DNA of 10,711 nt from Sulfurimonadaceae bacterium (GTDB lineage: Bacteria; Campylobacterota; Campylobacteria; Campylobacterales; Sulfurimonadaceae), in NCBI GenBank assembly GCA_030610325.1, contig JAUWRZ010000039.1, positions 1-10,711 on the forward strand. The letters are read 5' to 3'. Made by a program: the position numbers and the translations under genes. The stretch's first letter is position 1; each line of letters opens with the position of its first letter. The notes beneath the pieces are model-generated. The model saw only the letters and a program-made list of their open reading frames with translations. It ran no database searches and had not been told where the DNA came from. Of this stretch, positions 1 to 5,929 are shown piece by piece.

Positions 1-207
1 CTGACAGAACCTTATTTCATCAAAGAGGAGGTCACTGTCTCTGCACTGTGGGGTTGGCCGATGTTGGGTATGATGCGTGAGAGTGCCATCAAATACTCCA
101 GTCAGATCACCGATGTACTCATAGAGAGAGAAAAAGTGATCGAAGGACTGGATACGTTGACAGCTGGTGTTAAGCGGGCACTGGTCTGTGGACCATTTAA
201 AGCCTAA
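1..207 (+). CDS. 3' end of an unidentified protein (partial)
   Basis: Frame 1 is open from the window edge to a TAA at 205-207, giving the last 68 residues of a protein that begins upstream. The tail contains WGWPMLGMMRES, then an amphipathic stretch rich in I, E and K (ITDVLIEREKVIEGLDTL), and ends VCGPFKA. There is no signal peptide in view and no catalytic motif I can name, so I do not assign a family. The long open frame starting exactly at the edge, ordinary amino acid composition and the lack of any competing frame support it as coding. It converges on the DUF420 gene at 414-887, so the intervening 206 bp are 3' flanks of both genes. Confidence 0.65.
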   Translation: MTEPYFIKEEVTVSALWGWPMLGMMRESAIKYSSQITDVLIEREKVIEGLDTLTAGVKRALVCGPFKA

Positions 208-241
208 AGAGGGAACGGCTATTAAGTCAAAAGGTATTACT

Positions 242-309
242 GTTCTATAAGGTTTGGAATCGGAAGGCTTTGCCTCCGCTGTTCGGGAGTAAACTCTCCG
301 TTTCCGAAG
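242..309 (+). repeat. Dispersed repeat, copy A (hairpin-rich)
   Basis: Bases 253-309 align without gaps to the reverse complement of 3952-4008, with 43 of 57 identical positions by hand count. Weaker similarity, including a shared GTTCT, extends the pair to 242-309 and 3952-4019. The longest shared run is ATCGGAAGG. Copy A can fold: TCGGAA at 260-265 pairs with TTCCGA at 302-307, enclosing GG(A)AGGC-TTT-GCCTCC and CGGGAG-TAAA-CTCTCCG hairpins. Sorted by reading frame, the differences show no third-position excess in an open frame, and the frame that would show one has a stop in copy B. It therefore looks non-coding. Confidence 0.6.
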
Positions 310-375
310 ACGTGTGTTATGCGCCATTTCGAAGCACATGATACGTGTGTTATGCGCCATTTCGAAGCACATGAT
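310..375. repeat. Perfect 33-bp tandem direct repeat, two copies
   Basis: Bases 310-342 are repeated without a mismatch at 343-375. Each unit begins ACGTGTGTTATGCGCC and ends GAAGCACATGAT. Within a unit, ATGCGC and GCACAT can pair imperfectly around a CATTTCGAA loop, so each copy may form a small hairpin. There is no spacer between the copies, so this is not a CRISPR array. Perfect identity suggests a recent duplication by slippage or unequal exchange. Confidence 0.9.
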
Positions 376-413
376 AGACTTAAGATACTTGACTTAATGG
401 AATCCCCCATCTC

Positions 414-887
414 CTACCAGACAAACAGAAACAGGTAGATCATCACTCCTGTGATGGATGTGAATGTCAGGCCGCCAAAAAGCAGACGGCTCTTGCGTTT
501 GTGTCTACGTGCAAACTCGACCATATCGACACCGGCTTTATACTCACGAAGGCTGGTATGCAATACGATCGTCCACAAGATGACTGAGATGACAGCTACC
601 GCGATATGGACGGCAAGAAAGATGGAGAAGAGTGCCATCGACAGTACACCCTCTTTCATATAAGCCATAAACCCGCCGTCGATCCGCATCCCTATCTCAA
701 AAAGCAGCACCATCACGACCGTGACGATAAAGATCGCTATCTGAGAACGATAGTGACGCTCATACTGTTTTCCGATAGCAAACAGGATCGACCCAGCCAG
801 CATAAAAGGTAAAAAGCTAAAGTAGAGTGTGATGACATCCAGATAGAGCGGAGCACCGGTACCTAAAAAACCTGTCTCGAAAAGCAT
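414..887 (-). CDS. DUF420 family integral membrane protein
   Basis: A 157-residue protein with about four membrane segments (roughly residues 15-38, 49-66, 81-108 and 135-156). The LYLDVITLYFSF start of the first helix and the motif LLFEIGMRIDGG at residues 61-72 resemble the DUF420 family, in which a conserved acid and arginine follow helix 2. Histidines lie at 45, 94, 110 and 129. DUF420 members such as Bacillus YozB/CtaM are needed to assemble haem-copper oxidases, so a role in respiratory oxidase maturation is plausible here, but nothing local confirms it. The ATG at 885-887 follows a purine-rich AGAGGG stretch on the minus strand. The gene is transcribed away from the flavoprotein gene at 1223 and converges on the partial gene at the left edge. 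Confidence 0.7.
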   Translation of the reverse strand: MLFETGFLGTGAPLYLDVITLYFSFLPFMLAGSILFAIGKQYERHYRSQIAIFIVTVVMVLLFEIGMRIDGGFMAYMKEGVLSMALFSIFLAVHIAVAVISVILWTIVLHTSLREYKAGVDMVEFARRHKRKSRLLFGGLTFTSITGVMIYLFLFVW

Positions 888-1222
888 GACTGACCCTCTT
901 TTTTTGAGACTTTATCTTAACGTGCATAAGAGATAGCTCTTTTTCTATAGATAAATAATATTTTATCGATCTATGTCTGAAGAGAGCTACTGAAAAGTAT
1001 CTATATTATAATTAATTATCTTATATATTGTATTTGATTATATATACTCTTATGCGGGGCTTTAAATGATTACTTATCGCATCTGTGATAATATTTCATT
1101 GCTCATAAATAGCCTTGTGTATTTTTTTAGCTATTTGACCATGTTAGAATGTCTATTTATGGGGTTTGATCTAATTTTTTATGTACTAAAGTCGAATAAT
1201 GATTTAAAGACAGGACGTATCG
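888..1222. other. AT-rich divergent intergenic region
   Basis: These 335 bp separate the divergent DUF420 and flavoprotein genes and should hold both promoters. I could not place a confident -35/-10 pair. TATACT at 1043-1048 is a possible -10 box with no good -35. An imperfect palindrome, ATAGAT at 947-952 with ATCTAT at 969-974 and an inner GATAAA/TTTATC at 950-955 and 962-967, could be an operator or simply AT-rich chance. A 73-codon frame at 1066-1287 overlaps the flavoprotein start and is not convincing. Confidence 0.5.
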
Positions 1223-2578
1223 ATGGCTATATCAAGAAGAAAAGCTTTACAGTTCTCAGGTGTGTTTGTAGCTGCGACTGCGACTAGTGGATACGCTAGT
1301 ACAACAGACAAGCTGCAGCCACCCAGTAAAGTCCGGAAGACAAAGACGACTTACAAAGCTCCTCTGGCAGATGCAAAAGGTCCAAGAGTAGTTGTCGTAG
1401 GTGGGGGCTGGTCCGGACTATCTATTGCAAAATATACAAAGATATTTGCTCCAAATGCAGATGTAGTGTTGGTCGAACAGAGACATGAGTTCATATCATG
1501 TCCTCTTAGTAACTTATGGCTGGTAGATAAGATAGAGTTAGAGTACTTGACACATGATTATCTGCAAGCTGCGAGAGAGAACGACTATACCTATTTTCAT
1601 GCGACAGCGATCGGCCTTGATCGCGAAAAGCGTGTCTTAGAGACCAGCGATGGTGATATTGATTTTGACTACCTGGTCTTTGCGCCGGGTATTGATTACG
1701 ATTACTCACGCTGGACCGACGACATAGCATTTGAGACAAGACTTAGACAAGAGTATCCGGCTGGTTTCATACCCGGATCAGAACATATCAGTCTCAAAAA
1801 TAAAGTACAGGACTTTAAAGGTGGTAACTTTATTCTGACAGTGCCAAGTGGAAACTATAGATGTCTCCCGGCACCGTATGAGAGAGCCTGTGTCATCGCA
1901 GACTATTTCAAACAGAAAAAGCTGAAAGCCAAAGTCATACTACTCGATGAGAACAATGCTATAACCATTAAGAAAAAAGGTTTCCAGTCTGCTTTTGATG
2001 AACTTTACAAGGATTATATCGAGTATATGCCTAACACGATCATCAATAGTATTGACCTGGACAATAAGATAGTCGAGACAGAATTTGACGAGATCGATTT
2101 TGAAGATGCCGCTTTTTATCCTCATGTACGAGGAGCAAAGATCTTGGAAAGAGTCGGCATAGCCAAAGATGGTAAAAATATGTTAGAGGGGGATATCGAT
2201 CCTCTGACCTATGAAGTCAAGGGCGAGAAGAACATATTTGTTACCGGTGATTCAAGACCTATGGGCTTCTCAAAATCAGGTAATACTTCAAATTCTGAAG
2301 GTCACCACGTAGCAAAGTTGATCGCACAGAAGATCAACAAGACAAAAAAAATAAAATGGGAGCCGCCAACGACGACATGTTTTTCTGCTGTTTCAATAGC
2401 ACCTGAGAGAGCCATATATATCTATACTCAGTATGCTTATAATAAAACAGATGCAACGTTTAGTTTTGCTTCCACATCCGGAAGTGAGAACTGGGTCAAA
2501 GATGGGACTGTGAACGCAGACTCTGTCTATAGTTGGGCAACCGCCCTTTACAACGATATGTTTAGTAAGAACATATAA
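1223..2578 (+). CDS. fccB: FccB/SoxF-type sulfide dehydrogenase flavoprotein, Tat-exported
   Basis: A 451-residue FAD-dependent oxidoreductase of the flavocytochrome c sulfide dehydrogenase flavoprotein family, which oxidises sulfide or persulfides in the periplasm. A Tat signal (SRRKALQ, residues 4-10) precedes the ADP-binding loop VVVVGGGWSGL (56-66). Cys93 in EFISCPLSN matches the cysteine that carries FAD covalently in FccB. Cys214 (YRCLPAPYERA) and Cys386 (TTTCFSA) sit where FccB has its redox-active disulfide. NIFVTGDS at 337-344 is the second FAD-binding motif. An extra Cys223 is present. A modest AGGA at 1213-1216 precedes the ATG. A DUF302 gene follows after 30 bp. No FccA cytochrome gene adjoins, so the electron acceptor is unknown. 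SoxF is an equally apt name. The family is secure; the substrate is inferred from homology and the nearby sox genes. Confidence 0.85.
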   Translation: MAISRRKALQFSGVFVAATATSGYASTTDKLQPPSKVRKTKTTYKAPLADAKGPRVVVVGGGWSGLSIAKYTKIFAPNADVVLVEQRHEFISCPLSNLWLVDKIELEYLTHDYLQAARENDYTYFHATAIGLDREKRVLETSDGDIDFDYLVFAPGIDYDYSRWTDDIAFETRLRQEYPAGFIPGSEHISLKNKVQDFKGGNFILTVPSGNYRCLPAPYERACVIADYFKQKKLKAKVILLDENNAITIKKKGFQSAFDELYKDYIEYMPNTIINSIDLDNKIVETEFDEIDFEDAAFYPHVRGAKILERVGIAKDGKNMLEGDIDPLTYEVKGEKNIFVTGDSRPMGFSKSGNTSNSEGHHVAKLIAQKINKTKKIKWEPPTTTCFSAVSIAPERAIYIYTQYAYNKTDATFSFASTSGSENWVKDGTVNADSVYSWATALYNDMFSKNI

Positions 2579-2608
2579 ATAATCACAAGAAGAAAAAGGA
2601 AGATAAAT

Positions 2609-3241
2609 ATGTTAAAAAATATTTTAAGTGCGATCGGTGTGCTGTCAATAGTAGGGATACTTGGAGCTTATTTTGCGTATGACATTGGTGGAAAAATGGA
2701 TATGATGTCAAAATATGACCTTGCGGGCATTGACATGGATGCTATTGAGAAACTTGACCCAGAAGCAGTCCCTGAGTATATAGGTATGTTTAAGAGAGTC
2801 TTAGAAAAGGGTAATGCTCCGGCAGCTATGGTCAAAAAAGTCCAGATCGAAGAAGCAGTCTCGACTGAAGAGCTTGTCGAGAACTTTACAGAGATCGCAT
2901 TAGGTGCAAACTTTAAAGTAGTCGGTGATGCTACTATGTCGACAAGTGGAGTCGATCAAAGAGGTAATAAGACAAAATTGATTAGATTTGTCTCTTTCTG
3001 TAGCCCTCAGATCGCTAAAGAGTTTATGGAGTTTGAAAATGCGTTTTCTGCGTTTATGCCTTGTAGAATAGCTATCATAGAACATGATGATGGTACTAGA
3101 TGGATGTACACTATGTCTATGGAACTTATGCTTTCTGGTGGGCAGACACTACCTGCTGCGATGTTGGAAAAAGCTGAACACGTCAGAGATACTATATACC
3201 TGATGATGGACGAAGCTGGTAAAGAAGATGGTGACTTTTAA
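2609..3241 (+). CDS. Membrane-anchored single-domain DUF302 protein
   Basis: A 210-residue protein with an N-terminal hydrophobic segment (about residues 4-24) that would anchor it facing the periplasm, then an acidic helical linker. A DUF302-like domain lies at about 85-205: FKVVGDATM, then SFCSPQIAKEF (Cys131) and AFMPCRIAIIEHDDG (Cys152). The two cysteines are 21 residues apart, exactly as in domain 2 of the protein at 4348-5289. DUF302 has no settled function. AAGGAAG precedes the ATG, 30 bp after the flavoprotein stop, so the two genes are almost surely co-transcribed. I infer a thiol, redox or metal-linked partner role for the flavoprotein. The domain was assigned by eye, from the cysteine spacing and the F-x-[VI]-x-G start. 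Confidence 0.7.
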   Translation: MLKNILSAIGVLSIVGILGAYFAYDIGGKMDMMSKYDLAGIDMDAIEKLDPEAVPEYIGMFKRVLEKGNAPAAMVKKVQIEEAVSTEELVENFTEIALGANFKVVGDATMSTSGVDQRGNKTKLIRFVSFCSPQIAKEFMEFENAFSAFMPCRIAIIEHDDGTRWMYTMSMELMLSGGQTLPAAMLEKAEHVRDTIYLMMDEAGKEDGDF

Positions 3242-3259
3242 TAGTCACTGTTAAATAAT

Positions 3260-3282
3260 GCTCCAATGCTTTGCATTGGAGC
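3260..3282 (+). terminator. Perfect 10-bp hairpin after the DUF302 gene
   Basis: GCTCCAATGC (3260-3269) pairs completely with GCATTGGAGC (3273-3282) around a TTT loop, starting 19 bp after the DUF302 stop. There is no T-tract on the plus strand (TAAATGAG follows), so it is either a weak intrinsic terminator or a hairpin that protects the transcript's 3' end. The position at the end of a two-gene unit, before an independent promoter, favours a transcript-end role. Confidence 0.6.
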
Positions 3283-3379
3283 TAAATGAGTATCGAACGA
3301 CTATCTACTTTTCAAGCTTAAAAACCCTCTCTTTTAATAATTAACTCGACGATTATCTCAAACATATTACTATTTTAGC

Positions 3380-3385
3380 TATAAT
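3380..3385 (+). promoter_or_regulatory. Likely sigma-70 -10 box for the Sel1-repeat gene
   Basis: A consensus TATAAT lies 33 bp upstream of the ATG at 3419, within an AT-rich run. No recognisable -35 hexamer stands 16-18 bp upstream, which is usual for Campylobacterota housekeeping promoters. Confidence 0.5.
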
Positions 3386-3418
3386 CACACCTCTTTAAAA
3401 AATGATGATGGACTGAAA

Positions 3419-3829
3419 ATGATTAAGATTATGATAAGTATAGGACTATTGTTAAGTATAGAACTGTTTGCCAATCTGGCCGATGACGGATCCGTAGCAT
3501 ATAAACAAGGTAATGCAAAACTGGCAAGTGAACTCTACATCAAAGCTTGTGACTCTGGAGATAAGCAGGCTTGTCTAGATCTGGGTATTCTCTATTTTAC
3601 CGGCGACGGGGTAGAAGAAGATAAGATGAAAGCAAAAAAGCTATTTAAAAAAACGTGTAAAAGCAGATTTGCAAAAGGTTGTTTTCGTCTAGCAGTCCTC
3701 TATAATCAAGGTTTTGATGGTCTAAAGCAAGATAACTTAAGAGCAAAACTCTTATTTGGCAAGTCTTGTAATCTTGGATATGAGAGAGCTTGTGAACAGT
3801 TTCACCTGTTAGATGATAGAGGTATCTAG
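3419..3829 (+). CDS. Secreted cysteine-rich Sel1-repeat (Hcp-like) protein
   Basis: A 136-residue protein with a signal peptide (about residues 1-19, MIKIMISIGLLLSIELFANL) and then three alpha/alpha repeats. Each repeat carries a C-x7-C pair: Cys44/Cys52, Cys80/Cys88 and Cys117/Cys125. LDLGILYFTGDGVEEDKMKAKKLF is a classic Sel1 unit and FRLAVLYNQGFDGLKQDNLRAKLLF a second. This is the architecture of Helicobacter cysteine-rich proteins, in which each pair forms a disulfide that locks a repeat. Family members mediate protein contacts in the periplasm or outside the cell; the partner here is unknown. It is shorter than most Hcp proteins, with about three repeats. It has its own -10 box and no close neighbour, so it is probably monocistronic. 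No strong Shine-Dalgarno precedes the ATG. Confidence 0.85.
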   Translation: MIKIMISIGLLLSIELFANLADDGSVAYKQGNAKLASELYIKACDSGDKQACLDLGILYFTGDGVEEDKMKAKKLFKKTCKSRFAKGCFRLAVLYNQGFDGLKQDNLRAKLLFGKSCNLGYERACEQFHLLDDRGI

Positions 3830-3951
3830 ACAATAACGTTTGATACCTTGACCAGTTAGCATATCACGAATAAAGAAGATGTGAGGGACCTTGCATAAAG
3901 CACCTCACCCCACTTCCTCCTGCGCATACCAAAAGATCAAGTATTTACACT

Positions 3952-4019
3952 CTTGTGAAATGTAGAGTTGACTCCTCAACAGCAAAGATAAATCCTTCCG
4001 ATCCCAAGTCTCAAGAACT
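3952..4019 (-). repeat. Dispersed repeat, copy B (inverted relative to copy A)
   Basis: Read on the minus strand, 4008 to 3952 matches 253-309 at 43 of 57 ungapped positions, and GTTCT extends the match to 4019. Copy B has a clean hairpin GTTGA-GGAG-TCAAC (3967-3980). The equivalent stem in copy A is weaker, with one mismatch and one G-U pair. The 33-bp tandem unit that follows copy A is not recognisable after copy B, and neither is the 10-bp inverted repeat. This looks like an older or partial copy. Confidence 0.6.
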
Positions 4020-4304
4020 ACGATCATTGCTCCCACGACCTTTATAAGCGCCCTTAGAGTGCCAAAGATCAAGCTGTGCATATCAATTGTGCAAAGCAAT
4101 AGATAGACTGCTATGTGGCACATAGATGATCAAAGAGATGTATGCCCAAGAACGATTAAGATAGGAGGCCTACAGTAGAGAGTTAAAAAGTGGTAGGTCA
4201 TCTCGTCACCGGGTGATGACGAAAAAGAGTGAGCAAGCTCAGTTTTGTCCTAGACATCTCCAGAGACTAGCGTCAAGTGAGCTTGAGTCTCTGATATCTA
4301 TTTG

Positions 4305-4321
4305 TGGAGAAAGTATCTCCA
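4305..4321 (-). terminator. Hairpin downstream of the tandem DUF302 gene
   Basis: TGGAGA-AAGTA-TCTCCA, a 6-bp perfect stem with a 5-nt loop, lies 26 bp past the stop codon of the minus-strand DUF302 gene. No T-tract follows on that strand, so terminator activity is uncertain. Confidence 0.35.
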
Positions 4322-4347
4322 GGTCTTATAAGTCACAGAGCTTTTTA

Positions 4348-5289
4348 CTACTCTACTACTTCATTGATGACTTCAAGCATGACCTCTTCGGCCTTCACAA
4401 GAACATCAACAGATTCTTTATCTTCGATCGCCAAAGTGGCATACCAGTTATTTACTGACGGATACGCCATATGGACCACGTCTGAACCTTTCTCTTTATA
4501 GAGATAGAACGTACAAGGAGCTAATGCGCCCGCTTCCGGGTGGGTCTTTGCGACTTCAAAGATAACCGGCAGTTTACAGATAGAGTATGCGTCAAAAAAG
4601 TCATATTTGTCATACCCTGCTTCTGCAAAATCATCACTGAGTTTATTGTAACCAGCGATAACGAATCCAACAGTCTCGATAGAACCTTCTAACTCAGTCT
4701 CAAGACCATCAAGTTCATCTTCAAGGTCATCTTCTGTATCCAGGTCCATCTCATAGGTGAATGATTTTACTAACTCGCCTTTAGCTGGTAAAGGTTTAAA
4801 TGGTACTTCGTCAAAATGACCATTTGGAAAGGCTTTTGCAATAGTCTCTTTGATGAGTCTACCATACTCTATCATATGCTTGTTATCAGCAGGAATACCG
4901 GTGATCTTAGCCATACCATCTACCGTGAGAGTAGAGATAGAGATATCATTCGAATCTTTTTCCATATATATTGACGAACTTAAAGGTGCGAACAATGCAG
5001 CTTGTGGAGATACTTTTACTAACTCTAAAAGTAGCTCTTTTTGATGGAACGTAAAAAGACGGTACATCTTGTGATTTACTTGCTGAAACTTTGATTTGAA
5101 TGGTGCGTTCATATCATTGTTTCCAGAGATCAAGAAACCTGCATCAACAAAGACTTTCTCTACACTCTCTCCTGTGATCTTCCCATCACTGTTATCAGTT
5201 GTATATATCTGAATATCATGATCAGCACTTGCTGTGACTCCTGTGACAAGCAATAATGCTATGAACAACCCTTTTATCATTGAACTCAT
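4348..5289 (-). CDS. Periplasmic tandem DUF302 protein (two domains)
   Basis: A 313-residue exported protein: signal peptide about 1-21 (MIKGLFIALLLVTGVTASA), DUF302-like domain 1 about 35-165, an acidic linker about 181-202 (DTEDDLEDELDGLETELEG), and domain 2 about 203-312. The domains are internal duplicates: AGFLISGNNDM (50-60) matches VGFVIAGYNKL (207-217), and LVKVSPQAALFAPL (90-103) matches VAKTHPEAGALAPC (246-259). Domain 2 keeps Cys238 and Cys259; the aligned residues in domain 1 are His82 and Leu103. The function is unknown; a structural or redox role beside the Sox enzymes is inference. AAAGGAAA sits 5-6 bp before the chosen ATG, favouring it over the next Met. The gene lies 187 bp past the MOSC gene, so it may have its own promoter (possible TATAGA at 5348-5353, minus strand). 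Confidence 0.75.
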   Translation of the reverse strand: MSSMIKGLFIALLLVTGVTASADHDIQIYTTDNSDGKITGESVEKVFVDAGFLISGNNDMNAPFKSKFQQVNHKMYRLFTFHQKELLLELVKVSPQAALFAPLSSSIYMEKDSNDISISTLTVDGMAKITGIPADNKHMIEYGRLIKETIAKAFPNGHFDEVPFKPLPAKGELVKSFTYEMDLDTEDDLEDELDGLETELEGSIETVGFVIAGYNKLSDDFAEAGYDKYDFFDAYSICKLPVIFEVAKTHPEAGALAPCTFYLYKEKGSDVVHMAYPSVNNWYATLAIEDKESVDVLVKAEEVMLEVINEVVE

Positions 5290-5380
5290 TTGTTTCCTTT
5301 TTTTGATTATCTCTCCGGTAAACTCGGACAGTTAAAGATGTGAACCGTCTATATTTTTGAACTTCTGTGATTTGTGCAGT

Positions 5381-5400
5381 AGGGACATATGACTGTCCCT
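5381..5400 (-). other. Perfect 7-bp hairpin between MOSC and DUF302 genes
   Basis: AGGGACA (5381-5387) pairs with TGTCCCT (5394-5400) around TATGAC. It lies 77 bp after the MOSC stop and 92 bp before the DUF302 ATG, and lacks a T-tract on either strand. It could mark the end of the sox transcript, partially attenuate it, or act as a regulator site upstream of the DUF302 gene. Confidence 0.45.
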
Positions 5401-5424
5401 GAGATCATTTACTTCTGAAACACC

Positions 5425-5439
5425 TTCGGCAAAGCCGAA
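5425..5439 (-). terminator. Short hairpin after the sox-operon MOSC gene
   Basis: TTCGGC-AAA-GCCGAA forms a 6-bp stem with a 3-nt loop, 37 bp past the MOSC stop codon on the minus strand. Only a weak T-containing stretch (GGTGTTTCAG) follows, so it is a candidate terminator rather than a clear one. Confidence 0.4.
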
Positions 5440-5476
5440 AGAATACCGTTTGATCAATAAATGATGTCTTAACTAT

Positions 5477-5914
5477 CTATTTTAGAAGATAAATATTATC
5501 ACCTTTATGGATGATTCCACTGCTGATGACTTTTGCAAATACACCTCTATCGTCTTTGAGTAGTTTTGGTAATCTTGCATCGACTTTTGCCAGACTTTTA
5601 CAAAGTGTACAGTTTTGACTGATCTCCAATATCAACTCACCGACCTTAAGTCTCACTCCGGGTGTTAGATGATAGGGCTTGTAATCTATTAGTATGTTCT
5701 CCCCTAAGGAACTGTATGGCGCATCTATTCCGGAATCAGCAGCTAGTTGATAGCTTGCCAGTGAAGCTATTAAAACTGATCTTTGTATATCTTTATCATA
5801 ATATTTATCCTCTATAACACCCTTTTCATCAAGGGCCAACTCAGTTGTGTTTACTCGACCATCTTTAGTAGAGTAAAATAGTTCTATTATCTTTCCAATA
5901 TTAGTTAGTGACAT
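5477..5914 (-). CDS. MOSC-domain protein in the sox operon
   Basis: A 145-residue stand-alone MOSC (molybdenum cofactor sulfurase C-terminal) domain with no signal peptide, so probably cytoplasmic. Recognisable parts are GVIEDKYYDKDIQRSVLI (residues 32-49), SLGENILID (69-77), NCTLCKSLAK (101-110, Cys102 and Cys105) and RGVFAKVISSGIIHKGDNI (123-141). MOSC domains bind or hand over molybdenum cofactor or sulfur in Moco sulfurases and mARC/YiiM-type proteins. As the last gene of a run that starts with the molybdoenzyme SoxC, it may help load or protect the SoxC cofactor; this is inference. It starts 15 bp after the thioredoxin stop, with a weak ribosome site (AAAGCGAG). The family is secure; the role is open. 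Confidence 0.8.
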   Translation of the reverse strand: MSLTNIGKIIELFYSTKDGRVNTTELALDEKGVIEDKYYDKDIQRSVLIASLASYQLAADSGIDAPYSSLGENILIDYKPYHLTPGVRLKVGELILEISQNCTLCKSLAKVDARLPKLLKDDRGVFAKVISSGIIHKGDNIYLLK

Positions 5915-5929
5915 ATAGTATTACTCGCT

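Larger units (their letters stand above)
221..398. repeat. Compact 178-bp segment bounded by a 10-bp inverted repeat
   Basis: ATTAAGTCAA at 221-230 is exactly reverse-complementary to TTGACTTAAT at 389-398. Between them lie a hairpin-rich core (242-309) that has a diverged copy elsewhere in the window, and a perfect 33-bp tandem duplication (310-375). The segment sits between the stop codons of two convergent genes, a typical landing place for small non-autonomous elements. No target-site duplication is evident: the flanks read GAACGGCT and GGAATCCC. A 10-bp inverted pair within 200 bp of AT-rich DNA can arise by chance at a rate of a few percent, so the element boundary is tentative. It could equally be a chance pair around an ordinary intergenic repeat. 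Confidence 0.4.
3830..4347. other. Gene-free, hairpin-rich intergenic region
   Basis: These 518 bp lie between the convergent Sel1 and tandem-DUF302 genes. Frames at 3905-4123 (minus) and 4213-4458 (plus) show no family resemblance and no good ribosome sites, and the second runs into the DUF302 gene. Hairpins seen: GTGAGG/CCTCAC (3881-3886, 3903-3908), CTATGT/ACATAG (4111-4116, 4120-4125), TCGTCA/TGACGA (4203-4208, 4217-4222), AGAGACT/AGTCTCT (4262-4268, 4286-4292) and TGGAGA/TCTCCA (4305-4310, 4316-4321). The last lies just after the DUF302 stop on the minus strand. A diverged repeat copy lies at 3952-4019. It could be relic DNA or hold an unrecognised small RNA. Confidence 0.5.

Noticed and set aside
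310..375. CRISPR-like repeat
   Set aside because: The two 33-bp units abut with no spacer and there are no further units or cas genes.
1160..1200. TTGATC at 1166-1171 as a -35 box for the flavoprotein gene
   Set aside because: No -10-like hexamer lies 16-18 bp downstream; the nearest AT-rich candidates are 12 and 23 bp away.
1066..1287. 73-codon plus-strand frame upstream of and overlapping the flavoprotein gene
   Set aside because: It overlaps the Tat signal region of the flavoprotein in another frame, lacks a ribosome site and has a composition set by AT-rich DNA.
3905..4123. 72-codon minus-strand frame in the gene-free region
   Set aside because: It covers the dispersed repeat, and the matching frame in copy A shows more first-position than third-position changes, so it does not look protein-coding.
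4213..4458. 81-codon plus-strand frame running into the tandem DUF302 gene
   Set aside because: It overlaps a clear opposite-strand gene, has no family resemblance and the upstream part is hairpin-rich non-coding sequence.
5421..5460. Possible third copy of the dispersed repeat, because GGCAAAGCC also occurs in the reverse complement of copy A
   Set aside because: Only the short core matches; the flanks do not align, and GCAAAGC-type hairpin loops are common.
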